This document shows, piece by piece, positions 22,817 through 33,371 of a DNA stretch of 33,371 nt (the first letter of the stretch is position 1; every line of letters starts with the position of its first letter). The position numbers and the translations under genes were made by a program. A model generated the notes under the pieces. That model was not told where the DNA came from and did no database searches. It saw nothing but the letters and a program-made list of their open reading frames with translations. The DNA comes from Gryganskiella cystojenkinii (taxonomy: Eukaryota > Mortierellomycota > Mortierellomycetes > Mortierellales > Mortierellaceae), in contig JAAAIG010000011.1 of assembly GCA_015852425.1 (NCBI GenBank), positions 100,618 to 133,988 on the forward strand, in the 5' to 3' direction.

Positions 22817-24051
22817 TCAGGCAGTCTTGCGCTGGAGTAACCGACTCTGAACCGCCATGCGAGCCTCGTTCAACAACTGGTCCTGGGTAAGTCTCGCGTC
22901 CAGCGCCATCATACCCATCTGTCGCTTCAACAGCGCCATGCTCTCCTCGTCTCCTCTATAGACCTCGAAAGTACCCTGCAACTGTCCAATCGACTCGGCA
23001 TCTATGTTTGGAAAAAAAAAAGAGGGATAATCAAGGTCAGAAAAAGAAATTGATCCGCAAATCGCTTTGTCTTATAATAATTGCCCCTGACAACAATACG
23101 CACTGGAGATGGCCGTAAGAAGCTCAAGTCTTTGAATAAGCTCCTTGACGTTGCTCTTTTCTTGCTCCTTCGAGGGCACCAGAATGGGTCCGATCTGAGA
23201 AATCGCGATAAAAGTCGAGACAAAGACCTGGTGAAGAATTGCCCGTTGCTCAAAGGTAACTCGGTGTGGGAAGATCCAGGAAAGGAACATCAGAGGCTCC
23301 GGTCGGGTCACCATCGCCAATTCCAGAGCCGCCATTCCTGCGAGAACAATGAAACGCCAGTAACGTCCAAATTGACCTTTGCCCAAAACGCTCATCAAGA
23401 TCAAGACGACTCCTGTACCGATGTAATAGGTATAAAGCGAAGACAATCCTCTGTAGATGTGGTCCTTGAGGGTCTTGCAGGTTGTGCAGGTCACAACATC
23501 GGGTCCAAACTTGTCGTAGGCGACTTTGGCCACAGGGTTGCTCAGGATATCGTGTGCGGCACGAATGCGAACAAAAGTAGCTAATGAGGACATAACAGAT
23601 GCGAAGCAAAAAAAAAGAAAAGAGTTTTGTCTTAGTATCGCAGCGTAACATTGACGTTCCTGCGGTAAAAGATACAGTCTTTTAACATTGTCATCATGGG
23701 AAAGACTGTACCGGCACCAGCCTCGCCAACTTTGTCGGGATGGTAGACGAGCGAGGTTCTCCTGAAGTTGGTCCTGAGTTGCTTTTGTGAGAAAGAATGA
23801 AAGTTCAAGTCGAGGAGGTCATAGGCGTTTGTCGGCGTGGACCTGTCAACCTCAAGAATCGTATAGAGCAGGTAACCGAGGACGACGCCACAATAGATTC
23901 GGTTGTAGTGACGGCGGTACTTGGGGGTGTTGGGGGCTGGTTTTGCACCCGAGTTGACCGGGTACTTGATCGAGTACCAAATGCTCTGGATGATGTTTGT
24001 AACGAAAGATGGCAAGAATGCCCAGCCAGCCAGTCCGGTATAGGATTCCAT
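22817..24051 (-). CDS. Membrane J-domain (DnaJ/Hsp40) protein
   Basis: Three exons, 24051-23712, 23580-23104 and 23001-22817, in consistent phase; 333 aa. A membrane span (about 52-68, YCGVVLGYLLYTILEV) precedes a J-domain (about 75-145) with the HPD motif at 104-106 (VYHPDKVG) that stimulates Hsp70 ATPase. The J-domain is split by the first intron just after helix III begins (ATFVRIRAAHDIL). Then come C-x2-C (CTTC), further spans (YYIGTGVVLILMSVLG, FIVLAGMAALELAMV, VFVSTFIAISQIGPILV) and a helical C-terminus (YRGDEESMALLKRQMG). It is probably an ER-membrane co-chaperone for Hsp70/BiP, but the organelle is inferred. The start is the ATG that opens the conserved frame. Confidence 0.87.
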
Positions 24052-25024
24052 GATGAATGGATAGGAGGATGGATGAGTATGTTTCTTGAGAGGACGAGAC
24101 GAAAAGGGGCACTGATTGAATGAGGAGAGTGAGTGGAAAGGGTGCAAGATGAATCCCATCCTCGCCCTCGCGTGAAGAAGCATCATCCCCTTTGCAAGAA
24201 AAATAAAGTTTTGGACAACAGTCACAATCGACCTTTGGAAATTTGGATCGTCCACTTTGCTCCATGGTGGACCATATCTTTGTTAAACAGTACAGACACC
24301 ACTATCTGGATGGGGATACAAGGCAATCACGGCTAACCCTTGATGGCTACAAGAGGTCTTCCTACTGCCACAACTACTACCACTACTAGGCGCCACCAAA
24401 AGTAACGCGAGTGGAAAAAAGCTTGAACCGCTCTCCGCAACACTTGCTTGTCCTCAAAGTGAACGATTGGTAACACAATGGCGTGACCCAGAACAAAAGA
24501 AACCGTGCTTCCAAGGGCAATGGCGACCCCCCCTTTTTGCTGTCCCATCCGTGCGCAGAGCGCGCGGTGTGTATGTCTTTTTTGCACTAACAGGATTCTG
24601 TTGGGTGTCAAAGTCAGACTGGGAACTGTGACCGTGTGCTGATATAAATAGGGAGAGGGGGGAGAGAACACTGGAGAAGGAAGATAGAGGGTGCTGCTGT
24701 CAATCGTGGTTGTTGCCGGTCAAGGGTGAAAGAAAAGGAACAAAGAGTGGCGTTGCGTGCGCATTCAATCTTTCTCTCTGCTCCCTTTGCTCCCCTTTTG
24801 AACACATTCCCGCATTCCGACTCTTTTTTTACATTTCCATTCCCACTTTTGCCCCCCTTCTTTGTTCTTTACAAGAAAACCACACAAAAAGAACTCTTTT
24901 TTTTTTATTTTCCGTCACTCGCACCTTTTCTCTACTCTTTTCTCCTTGTCCCAATCGTTCATTCTCTCTCCTCTCTCTTTCCACTTTCATTCACGGCCCG
25001 TGTTCTCTGCAAACATTTTCAAAA
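24052..25024. promoter_or_regulatory. Divergent promoter region (J-protein / LisH protein)
   Basis: Shared upstream DNA of two divergent genes. GATATAAATAG at 24641-24651 is a TATA box pointing right, about 375 bp before the LisH protein's ATG. The interval then is strongly C/T-rich (24760-25010) and contains no upstream ATG, as expected of a long leader. The J-protein side shows no clear TATA. Confidence 0.5.
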
Positions 25025-26769
25025 ATGGACATGGATTCGGAGATTCAAAATTCCAATAGCAAGATTGACACGGCCATCCCACGGCAGCTCGTCCTTGACT
25101 ACCTGCTTCACAATTGCTATGGCGAGACTGCGCGTGCCTTCATGAAGGACGACCTCGACGCCGTCAAGGATGTCTCTGACCTTCGGAAAGGTTCTTCCTC
25201 GAGCAAGGAAAACCACAGCAACAACAACAACCAAAAAAGTCGGAATGGCAAGGGATCACAACAACAACAGCATAATGGTCGTACCAGCCATAGCCAAGGT
25301 GGGGTCATGACACGGAGTGCGTCTGACGACAGTCTGCGGACAACTGGCGCATCCATGATGGAAACCGAGGGTGGTGAACAAGACGACGAGAACGGTGTTG
25401 ATCACGAGGGTGATTCCCCCATGGGCGAGAGCTACTCTGAATCCAGGGATCCAACGCTGACCGCAGGCACTTTTACCGCTGACAAGGCTCACGCGCTTCA
25501 AATTGATGAACAGCTGAAGAACCTTGAGACACGAAAAGGTATACACGCCTCGCTCTCCTCTCCAAATGCTACTCAGGGTATCCACGAGCTGCTCTAAAGG
25601 ATCCATCAAGGACTAGGAAATCGGGCTGGACTACAAAGGGAGCAGTAACACAGGGAATGTTGGATAGGGACTCGCGGATAAACGTTTTTTTTTTGGATAG
25701 GGTAACCTTCAAGGGGAGACGAAAAAGGCTTTTTGGACGCAAGAGCGACTCCAAAAGGTGGGATCAAAGGGAAAGGGGGAAAACAGAAGGAATAGCAGAA
25801 TGGATGAAACACCCACAGGAGGATCAATCGGTCGTAACCATGATTTGACAGAGACGGGATAAGAATGACGAAAAGACAGCTGCTTAAGTTTTTGTATCAT
25901 TTTCTTTGTGATTCCCATTCTAACTCATTATTGTTTGCCTTTTCCCTCGTTTGTTAAACCCAATGTAGCCATCCGCTCTCTGATAACAAATGGCGATATT
26001 GGACCAGCAATGGAACTTTGTAACTCGGCTTTCCCAGGAGTGCTGTCGATCGATCCCCACAGCCCATTGACTTCACCAGCGTCGATCCATATGAACTTCA
26101 AGATGGAATGTCAAAAGTTTATTGAAAAAGTCAAGGCCGAATCCGATGACCTTCAAGCGCTGGCAAAAACCCTCATGTCTGCTCAGGATATTCTATTGCG
26201 GTTCAAGAAACTCGATCCCGAAGGCGAGGAGCATTACGAACGGCATTTTGGCGAGCTAGGTTCTGTCCTCGCATTTACCAACCCAGAAGAGTCTCCAAAC
26301 AGTCATTACCTGAAGCAAGAGGCCCGCGATCATTTGGCAGATATCATGAACAGTGCTGTCCTTGGTAAGTGTATTGGATCAAGTAACAGCTATTTTGGAG
26401 ATGTTGGTGGCAAAATGGTCCCCGACCAGAGACTCATGTACATCCATGTTAACAAAATATACCATTGGACTTTGTGGTAAGTAGGTTATTGTGGTATGCC
26501 ATCAGAGCCAGCACTGTTGACGATCGTGAAACAGGCCACGCTTGTGCGGGAGACCCTTGCATTGGAAACTTCAAAGATCAAGCGAGGAATCAAGGTAAAG
26601 ACACGATAATGGAGTTTCGAGAAACAAAGGAGCGCCTATCTTTATTTTTCGAGGCCACTTGTTCCCAGAATCTGACTGCTGTTTGGAACTCGCCACGCTT
26701 CCTCGTTCCCTGAAATTTTAGATGCCAACAAGATGGACGTTGTCGTCTTTTTTGGAAGAAACGAGTTGA
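25025..26769 (+). CDS. LisH-CTLH-CRA protein (RanBPM/GID-complex type)
   Basis: Probable scaffold subunit of the CTLH/GID ubiquitin ligase. Exons are 25025-25538, 25969-26364, 26485-26594 and probably 26722-26769. LisH motif at about 19-45 (QLVLDYLLHNCYGETARAFM); a low-complexity linker (46-155, Asn/Gln/Ser-rich then acidic); CTLH from about 172 (RKAIRSLITNGDIGPAMELC); CRA region with FTNPEESPNSHYLKQEA and GYCGMPSEPALLTIVKQATL. The exon 2-3 join (codon G-GT, giving AVLGYCGMPSEP) uses an AG just behind a GTAAGTAG and is well supported. The end is uncertain: exon 4 gives MPTRWTLSSFLEETS (355 aa), while read-through gives four more codons (344 aa). Unlike RanBP9 and Gid1 it lacks an SPRY domain before LisH. 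Confidence 0.85.
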
Positions 26770-28010
26770 GCAACCGGCGACAAGGGCAAAAGAGAAGTAA
26801 GAGAGGAAGGAGAGAGTGACAACCAAGAAGAGGATGGCGACCACGATATGATTGCTAGCCTTGCAGTCCACGAACAGACAACAACAAGATCAGAGGGAGG
26901 CGCACATGGAGACGAGGACGGAGATTGGCAAATATTAGAGTCACCTCCCCAAGACGATCAACTGGTACAACCACTATTACTACTACAACCGTCAAGGACG
27001 AGGATGACAAGAATAGGGATGATGAGGCAGATGGCATCCCTGTGGTTTCCTTCTACGTTCCTATTGAAGGTCGGGCATGCGATCTCTCGATCCAGGACGA
27101 ACATTTGCTTTCAGTTATTCTATGTTTTGCTTGCAGTTGCCATTCCTCTTATTCTATCACGTTATTCTCAGCCAGAAAAATAAAAAATAAAAATGTCAAA
27201 AAGATGCGTGAAAATGAGTACTCTGGTTACAGAACCAACAGAGACGAGACGGTATTTACGATGACGGCCAGGACCGCTACTTCCACAGTCACATTGCAGG
27301 CAAAAAAAAAAAAAAAGAGGTACTGGAAGAGCGTAATGTGGGGCAAGACTTTCTGGCTTCTGACACTTACAGAAGGAGATCTTGTTTTTGTTTATGTTCA
27401 TAAACCGAGCCAAATTTGGGTGTGGTCGTTTGTCCCTCTCGTGAATCGAAAGTACGGCGTCCAACAAAGCAAACCAAAAAAAAATAGGGTTGAGCATTCA
27501 CGGCTCTTGTTTTTTTTCAAAAAGATGGAGGAGATCCATAGACAGAGAAAGTGAAAGAAAGGAAGAGAGAGAGAGACTACGCGATTTTAGAAAACACAGG
27601 CTATTGATTTTCGATTATTCCTTGGAACGATACGACGGCGAAGAAAACGAAACAGAATCCAGACGAACAAGTTTTGCCTGTTTTTCTCGAAAGAAACATG
27701 CTTACACTTCCTTGGATAGGAAGATCGCCTTTTTAAGTGAGGAGAGTTTTTCTCGTGAGTCAAAGGACGTGCTCGACAAGTTTTGACGTTATACTGCGGG
27801 AAAGAGTGGTCCATGGGTGGGTGGACGGCGCAATGCCCAGCAAAAAAAAACGCGGCGGGCCGTGGGAAGTGATTTTCTTTCCAGTTTTTTGTCTCGATGA
27901 ACTTGAAAAACAGGAAAAGGAGGGCCAAAAAGCCAAGACCCAGAGCCTTGGCATTGCTTATTTTTTCTTCTTTTTGCTTCTTTGCCGCGCCTTTTGGCGT
28001 GCTGAGAGCA
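26770..28010. other. Unresolved region with acidic open frames
   Basis: Just past the LisH protein, one frame (26770-27183) is very acidic and protein-like (EEGESDNQEEDGDHDMIA, later DGDWQILESPPQDDQLV). A second overlapping frame (from 26925) reads TTTVKDEDDKNRDDEADGIP. Neither has a convincing start. They may be a C-terminal extension of the LisH protein through unrecognised splicing, or a separate short gene. The rest, to 28010, shows nothing recognisable. Confidence 0.35.
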
Positions 28011-28022
28011 AAATATATATAA
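28011..28022 (+). promoter_or_regulatory. TATA box of the DUF4097-like gene
   Basis: AAATATATATAA about 130 bp before the ATG at 28143, followed by a C/T-rich leader (28030-28090). This is a typical arrangement in this window. Confidence 0.6.
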
Positions 28023-28142
28023 CCGAGCTCAGTCTCTCCACTGTCCTTCATCTTCTCCGCTCTTCTCCTCTCTTCTCTTCTCTTCGAACAAACCTCAACA
28101 AAAACCGTCTGCGACTCAAAAAAACCTTACACACAAAAAAAA

Positions 28143-29434
28143 ATGTTGCAAACTATCTCAGGCATCTTTGGCAACCCAAATATCCCCGTTCGCATCCCCA
28201 ACGACGACACAACCTTCAACCCTAAGGAATACCCCAATGTCGTCTTTTTAGCTCAGGGTCGCGTCTCGGGCAAGATCCGTCTCGTCCACGGTGGTGTCGA
28301 GTCTGATGAATCCGGTCAGGGACTCATCTCGACCCGTATCTGGGTCATTCGTGAAAAGGACCAAGAAGAGGTCAAGATCACACCTACCTTTAATGCCCAA
28401 ACTTTCACACTCACCCTCGAGACCCCTCCGCATTGGGGCACGAACACTCGTATCTACCACGAAACCATGATTCAGTACCCAAGCTCGCTTCGCTCCACAG
28501 AATCCCTCACGCTCGATGCACCCCTCACGAGCCTTTCTGCGGGTGAAGAACTCGCCAACTTGTTCTTTGGTCTCCTCCGTGGTACATTCTCCAACGCCAG
28601 TGCCTCTTTGAAATCCATCCGTGCAGAGCATGTCCGCATTCAGACCTCGAACGCGAGTATCGAGGGCACCTTTGAGGCCGGTCTGACCGACCTCTTGTCT
28701 TCGAATGGCTCGATTCATGCCCAGGTCAATGTCCGTGACGCCGAGAACGGAGACCAGGGTAAGGTCCTGACCGAGACATCGAATGCCTCGATCGACGTCC
28801 AGGTTTCGACCACTGCGGCCGCCAAGGGTCTCTGGATGGAGAACACTTCGAGCAACGGTCGCTTGGTCGTGGGTGCTCTCCTGGCCAAGGCTGACAGAGC
28901 CTCGGTCATCAACGCCGTGACAACCAACGCAAGGATCGAATGTAACATCGATGCCAGTCAAACCGGTCAACCCTTGCATGTCAAGCACAAGACCGGTAAC
29001 GGAAGCATCAAATCGTCGATCATGGTCCCTGTCAACCAACCTTTCAGGGGCACCGCGGATACCTCAAATGCCTCTGTTGAAGTCAACTTGGTGAGTTTTT
29101 GTTTCTGTTGTTTAAATATATCCATCAATGTAATTATGTTCAATCTGCAAAGGCTTTTTTACTAACTATTCATTTCTTCTTCTTCTCCTTTTATTTGTAG
29201 ACGGAGGATTTCCAGGGACGATTCGAACTCGCCACCAACAACGCCTCGTGTACCGTCGAAGGTTCAGAACTCGTCCTCGAGAAGAACAGCAAGACCGCCA
29301 AGAGCGGATACCGTGTTCAGTCCGACGGCCAGAGTGATATCAAGATCCACTCCTCCAATGGCAGCACGGCTCTTCGGTTCTACGAGGCCGGTGAGAGCTT
29401 GGCAGCCGGAAACGACGAGAAGGTGCGCCTTTGA
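28143..29434 (+). CDS. DUF4097-like beta-repeat protein
   Basis: Two exons, 28143-29090 and 29201-29434 (intron of 110 bp, GT-AG), 393 aa. The second half is a ladder of short repeats of the form (T/S)-x-N-(A/G)-S-(I/V): TSNASIEG, SSNGSIHAQV, TSNASIDVQV, SSNGRLVVG, TTNARIECNI, TGNGSIKSSI, TSNASVEVNL, NNASCTVEG, SSNGSTAL. They are spaced about 20-40 residues apart, as expected for a right-handed beta-solenoid such as the DUF4097 (putative adhesin) family. No signal peptide is seen; the N-terminal 130 residues are a beta-rich domain. It is likely cytosolic. Function is unknown; 'adhesin' is only a family label. Confidence 0.8.
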
Positions 29435-29737
29435 AGGAACCTTCTTCTCTCTTGACGTTTTTTTCTTCCTTTTTCTCAAAAAGTCGACACCTTATATCCC
29501 TTCTCTTGATTGAGAAAAACAAAACGTTCATATCATAACCTCTCAAAGTTTGTAACAAATATACCACGAATCAACATCAAATTGAGGTGGTGAGGATGAC
29601 ATTGTTATTGTGAACAAGTGGGAATAGGGCAAGATTATCGCTATAGAAGGAGCATACAGGTGATCACATTGGAGAAAAAAAATCGCGATAGGTCAATGCT
29701 GCATCCTTGTGGTGGACAGAGGGGGAGGGTCGGTCTT

Positions 29738-31113
29738 TCACCTGAAGACGTCAGTGTTCCTGAAGCTCGTGTTGTCCTTCAAGGCATCATTATGAGTCTT
29801 GTACTCCATGATCGTGTCCGCAGGCAAGTTTAGAACCCGTTTCATCGTATCCCTAATCTTCAGGTTGATTCGCCCCTCATGTGCGGATTGATTCCAGAGC
29901 GACAAGATATCTTCACCACCACGAATCGACAGGACCGCACCACAAATCTCTGAACCGACATCAAATTGGTCTCCAATAACCGCCATCACCTAAATTAGAA
30001 ATTCAGTTTGTAGGAGATGTTAGAAAGAGAGAGACCGGGCAGTTGGTTCACAGGAATCGGAGAAAGAGTTCAAGAGAGACACCAAGAGCGGCTCAAAGAA
30101 GAAAAAAAATGGGAGGAGAGAATAAGAATAACCTACCAAGTTCTCCCAGTACCGGCTGGCGAGTCCCTTCTTCAGGCGTACGATCCATTTGCCACCATTG
30201 ATATTCGTTGCATCCTCCCAAACAGGTCGAACGCCCTGTTTGAACAAGTGGTAATCGCTCACAGTCGGCAACTCGTGAGGTCTTCGAAGATGAGAGTACA
30301 CTGCCCAAAAGTCTTCCACCTAAAAAATGACCAGGAAATGAACGAGGTTAATACATAGGCCATATGATGAGATGTAATCGCTCCATAGGTCCCTGAACAA
30401 AAGTTGCCTTGATAAAACTGGATCCCAAAAAAATAGAAAAAAACACTTACAGATCCAAAGCTGGCGATTCTCTTCATCGAACTTTCATAGTTTAGAATCC
30501 TGCTTCCAGGGGCACGGTGCATGAACCAGAACACCCAATTGAAGTGCAAAGGGTGAATCTCTGAAGAGTGGGCAGACAAATGATGTCCTGATGTTACTGC
30601 AGAGGCTCCTCCTACTCCGTGGAGTTGTGAGTTACCGGACTGTGGATGATGCTGTTGTGTCAAAGATGAAGAGGAAGAGAGGGACCCCAGACCGAACCCG
30701 TGGGCATGACTGCTGTTATGCCCTTGCTTTGACCCTGAGAGGCCATAGTCGTCTAATGTGTCGGAGGTCAGGAACGCTGACAATCCTGGTTGAGTGCCCG
30801 CGAACGGTGTTGAGGAAGTAGACAGGGAAGAAGTGGTGCCAGTACTGTGCAAGGTCGATACTCCTGACCCAATGGCTGAACTCTGTCGTTGCAATTGTAC
30901 CAATTTTGATCCGCCTGCGGATACGTTACTGTCGCCCTGCTTTGTACTAGAGGCAAGAGATATTAAACAATAGTGTTAATAGACCAATCGTTTTTTTTTT
31001 GATGTTGTTGTTTCCCAAGCAATACAGTATGTTTGGGTCAGGTCGACTTCAGGGTAATGTGTGTTTCTGTTGTGTGCTTACGTTTTGCGCGTGTTGCCCC
31101 AGACTGGATCCAT
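29738..31113 (-). CDS. eIF4E class II (4E-HP/eIF4E2-like) cap-binding protein
   Basis: Binds the mRNA 5' cap; class II members usually repress translation rather than start it. Four exons, 31113-31082, 30946-30451, 30319-30137 and 29989-29738, in consistent phase; 320 aa. Residues 1-140 are a Ser/His/Gly-rich disordered extension. The core starts at HPLHFNWVFWFMHRAPGSR and includes the cap-stacking Trp148 and Trp210 with Glu211 (VRPVWEDATNINGGKW). RLKKGLASRYWENL follows, then the class-specific end VLNLPADTIMEYKTHNDA and KDNTSFRNTDVFR. Human 4E-HP has Tyr at the first cap-stacking site; here it is Trp, as in eIF4E itself. The first exon codes for ten residues (MDPVWGNTRK) plus part of the next. 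Confidence 0.92.
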
Positions 31114-32763
31114 TATGTTGAACTGGTCGTTGAGAAAGTTTTTTTTGAGCTGGAATCTCGTATAATAATAAATGTAGGTCCGAGGTAGAATGACAATCTA
31201 TTATGCTGATCAAATGAAAAAAGAAATCAGGTCAATCAGCAAAAACGATGGAGTACTATGCGCCAAAGAGACATCTTTTTGTTGATTCAAAGTTGATGAA
31301 TTCGACACGTTTAATAAAGTCGACCTGTTCTCTCCCCGTTTGGTTGTGGTCGCGTGGTGTGTCGTGGATGGATGAAGATTAAAGATGCATTGTCGAGTCC
31401 ACAAAAGATGACCCCCCCCCCCCCTTTCCATCGAGATTTGATCGCTCTTTCTCATGTCTTCCAGCTTTCTTCCGATCCCGTTCTGCCTGTATCTGCTACT
31501 TATGCTTACAAGGTTGTCGGCAAAGTTACAAGGGTGATATGTGTACAAAAGAAGTTGATGTGGATGAAGTAAATGAATTGAATGAAAAGGAATCTAATTT
31601 GATCTGATCGATACTACTGTAACAAAAAAGAAGACTGCTCTTCCAAATCCATTTGGACAAAACTCCAACGTCACAGAAAAAAAAATAAAAAACTATTTTT
31701 CTCCACAAAAACGATCGAACGCGTCGAACCTTTTTTTTTTTGCTTAACGTTTGCGCCTTACGGTGTCCAGTCTACCGATGGCCGTTTGAGCAACTATTGT
31801 ACATCGAAGCTTTCCACGGTCATACCCACGCGATAACTGACCAGGAATCTTAGTCGAATGCACCACCACATCACGGTCAATTGTTTGCACCCAGGATTAT
31901 TCAATACCAACCTGTTCAAGCAATCGAAGATGCTCCGAGTCATGACCACAACCGGGTTGCCTGAGCGAGAAGATTTAAGGAATCAACAGGGGAGTTCTGA
32001 AATTCGATGAACGGATCCGAAGGTGGAACACGGTTGCGAATAAACAAAAAGAGTTGATCTGTTGTAGTAACCATTCTGTTGGATCGTTGGGCTGCAGACG
32101 CGACTATGGCGATTCATGCCTTGGGTACCCTTCTTGTCCTAAGGCAACCAGATACGTGTGAGACTGCAGTATCCAAGATATCGATTCTGAATTGACTGGA
32201 GAATCCCTCCTCTATCAGTCTACAGGTTGGATTGTCCATGACTTCAGCATCTAGTTTTTTTTTTTTTTTTTTTTAATTTCAGGCGCGACCGACGTCTCGT
32301 TATGAGTTTTTTTTATTGCTCACATGTCGTCCTAACGACTTGAACTGCAAACTTGTGTGCGTGCCAGACAAGCCGAGCCTATCCAAGACTTCGCTTTCAT
32401 TCTGGCAGGCGATAAAAAAATGCTATTTTGTGGAGCGGGAGAATGAAAGGCTGGTATCATTCCAAAACAAAAAAGCTTAACCAAAGGATTTTTGGCTCTC
32501 GGTTCGGTCGAGGTCGAAAGAGTTGTGAATACCAGTGCACAAGATAATCAATTGTGCAATGTTGTTGACATTTGATGTTTTTTATTTCATAGCGGGAAAG
32601 TTTTCGCTCATGCATAATTATAAAATGGGACCCAAAACTTTGAAGAACTCGCGCCGTCTTTTTATCTATCCTTTCCCAACCCTTTCTTTCCTTCCCTCTC
32701 TTCATCTTTTTTTCCACTGTCTCTCTCTCTCCTTTTCTACACCTCAGACAACAAACAACAATA
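31114..32763. other. Intergenic region between divergent genes
   Basis: About 1.65 kb with no supported gene. It has homopolymer tracts (T20 near 32254, C12 near 31410, several A/T runs). The interval 31750-32450 is of mixed composition without open frames of note and no tRNA box pair. The last 120 bp (C/T-rich, 32660-32750) are the leader of the following gene. Confidence 0.45.
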
Positions 32764-33282
32764 ATGCTCGAAGTTGACGTCTTTTGGTCCTTTTCCTTCG
32801 GTGCAGCCTTCGCGGCCTGTTCAGCCGGTTCCCTTCGTCATCAGGAACTCTTTTGGCTCACACCTTCCTTTGTCTACACGCTCCTCTTCCTCTCCTTGAT
32901 CTTTGCCCCCTCGGGTCTCTACCTCCTCTGGGACAATCCCGGTTGGGAATCCATGTACTTGCTTGGCGATAAGAACGACATGCACGCGATCCTCCCTACA
33001 ACCTTTGCCTTTACAAATGTCCTCCTTGGCATCATTGGCTATTATGTCACGTACCGCAAGATTCGCACCACCCGTCATGAACCCCGATTGAACATGTCGA
33101 TCAACAAGTACTGGGTTCATGCATATACCTGCTTCAACGCCATCCTCGGGATGGGTTACAACCGGTTCATGTACCCGATGCGGTGGCAGGAGTGGCAGGC
33201 TGGCAAAGAATACCCCCTCACGGATTTCTTCTTTTCAAGAATGTTGGTGACCTTGTTGGGTATGGGTGTTGTTCTGCTTCCT
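32764..33282 (+). CDS. Multispanning membrane protein of unknown function (first exon)
   Basis: The 5' exon of a gene that leaves the window. 173 codons run from MLEVDVFWSFSFGAAFAACS to GMGVVLLP, followed by a good donor (GTAAGTGAG) at 33283. At least four hydrophobic segments are seen: residues about 5-21, 33-60 (FVYTLLFLSLIFAPSGLYLL), 80-98 (FAFTNVLLGIIGYYV) and 155-173. Loops are rich in Trp and charged residues (WDNPGWESMYLLGDKND, MRWQEWQAGKEYP). No family is recognised. The leader is C/T-rich and the ATG is in AATAATG context. Confidence 0.65.
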
Positions 33283-33317
33283 GTAAGTGAGAGTTTGATG
33301 GTTTTTTTCAAGGTTTA

Positions 33318-33371
33318 TTTTTTTCTGTTGCTGGAGTTCTTTTTAAAAAGAACTCCAGCAACAGAAAAAAA
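33318..33371. repeat. Perfect 54-bp palindrome at the window end
   Basis: Two 27-bp arms without spacer, centred between 33344 and 33345 (TTTTT/AAAAA). They contain CTGTTGCTGGAGTTC and its complement. The right arm runs to the last base, so the true arm length is unknown. Confidence 0.95.

Noticed and set aside
24726..25145. Long plus-strand frames in the leader before the LisH protein
   Set aside because: They arise from the C/T-rich leader (Phe, Leu, Ser, Pro) and have no ATG in a supported context; the conserved LisH frame starts at 25025.
28248..29039. 263-codon minus-strand frame opposite the DUF4097-like gene
   Set aside because: Shadow frame caused by the strong codon bias of the real plus-strand exon; no domain and no splice support.

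Overview
The window is nuclear DNA of a filamentous fungus, most likely an early-diverging one (Mucoromycota, Mortierella-like). This is judged from short GT-AG introns interrupting conserved genes, pyrimidine-rich leaders before start codons, a Dur3 urea transporter, a USP7/Ubp15 deubiquitinase, a 4E-HP-type eIF4E, and runs of species-specific secreted proteins. The taxon is inferred from gene content and was not tested by any search. No tRNA, rRNA, CRISPR array or intact transposon was found.

Left half (about 1-14,000), accessory in character. A complete four-exon urea transporter gene (DUR3) is followed by three paralogous intronless genes for small secreted, GPI-anchor-like proteins with eight cysteines spaced much like a CFEM domain (copies A, B and C). 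The DNA around them is a mosaic of duplicated pieces. A truncated copy of the DUR3 3' end sits between copies A and B. Upstream blocks are repeated before all three copies, and one of these blocks is inverted in copy A. An orphan promoter block lies behind copy B. Copies A and C share about 460 bp of 3' flank. Between B and C lie a polyglutamine single-pass membrane protein with no visible 5' end, a frameshifted cysteine-rich zinc-finger-like gene, and a small secreted-protein-like reading frame with a GTG where ATG is expected. A two-exon secreted cysteine protein and a decayed unknown fragment close this half.

Right half (about 14,000-33,371), conserved housekeeping genes. In order: an 803-aa LRR protein with a disordered tail (+); a 16-exon USP7/Ubp15/Ubp21 deubiquitinase (-), convergent with it; a three-exon membrane J-domain protein (-); a divergent LisH-CTLH-CRA protein of the GID/CTLH E3 ligase type (+); a DUF4097-like beta-repeat protein (+); an eIF4E class-II protein (-), convergent with it; and the first exon of an unknown multispanning membrane protein (+) running to the window end. 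The last 54 bases are a perfect palindrome, which suggests an assembly fold-back at a contig end.

The exon models for DUR3, USP7, the J-protein, the eIF4E-like gene and the DUF4097-like gene were built by hand. In each, all junctions keep one reading frame. The clearest unusual signals are the CFEM-like three-gene cluster with its rearranged promoters and DUR3 fragment, the GC-AG intron and the ATG-only coding exon in the USP7 gene, and the terminal palindrome.
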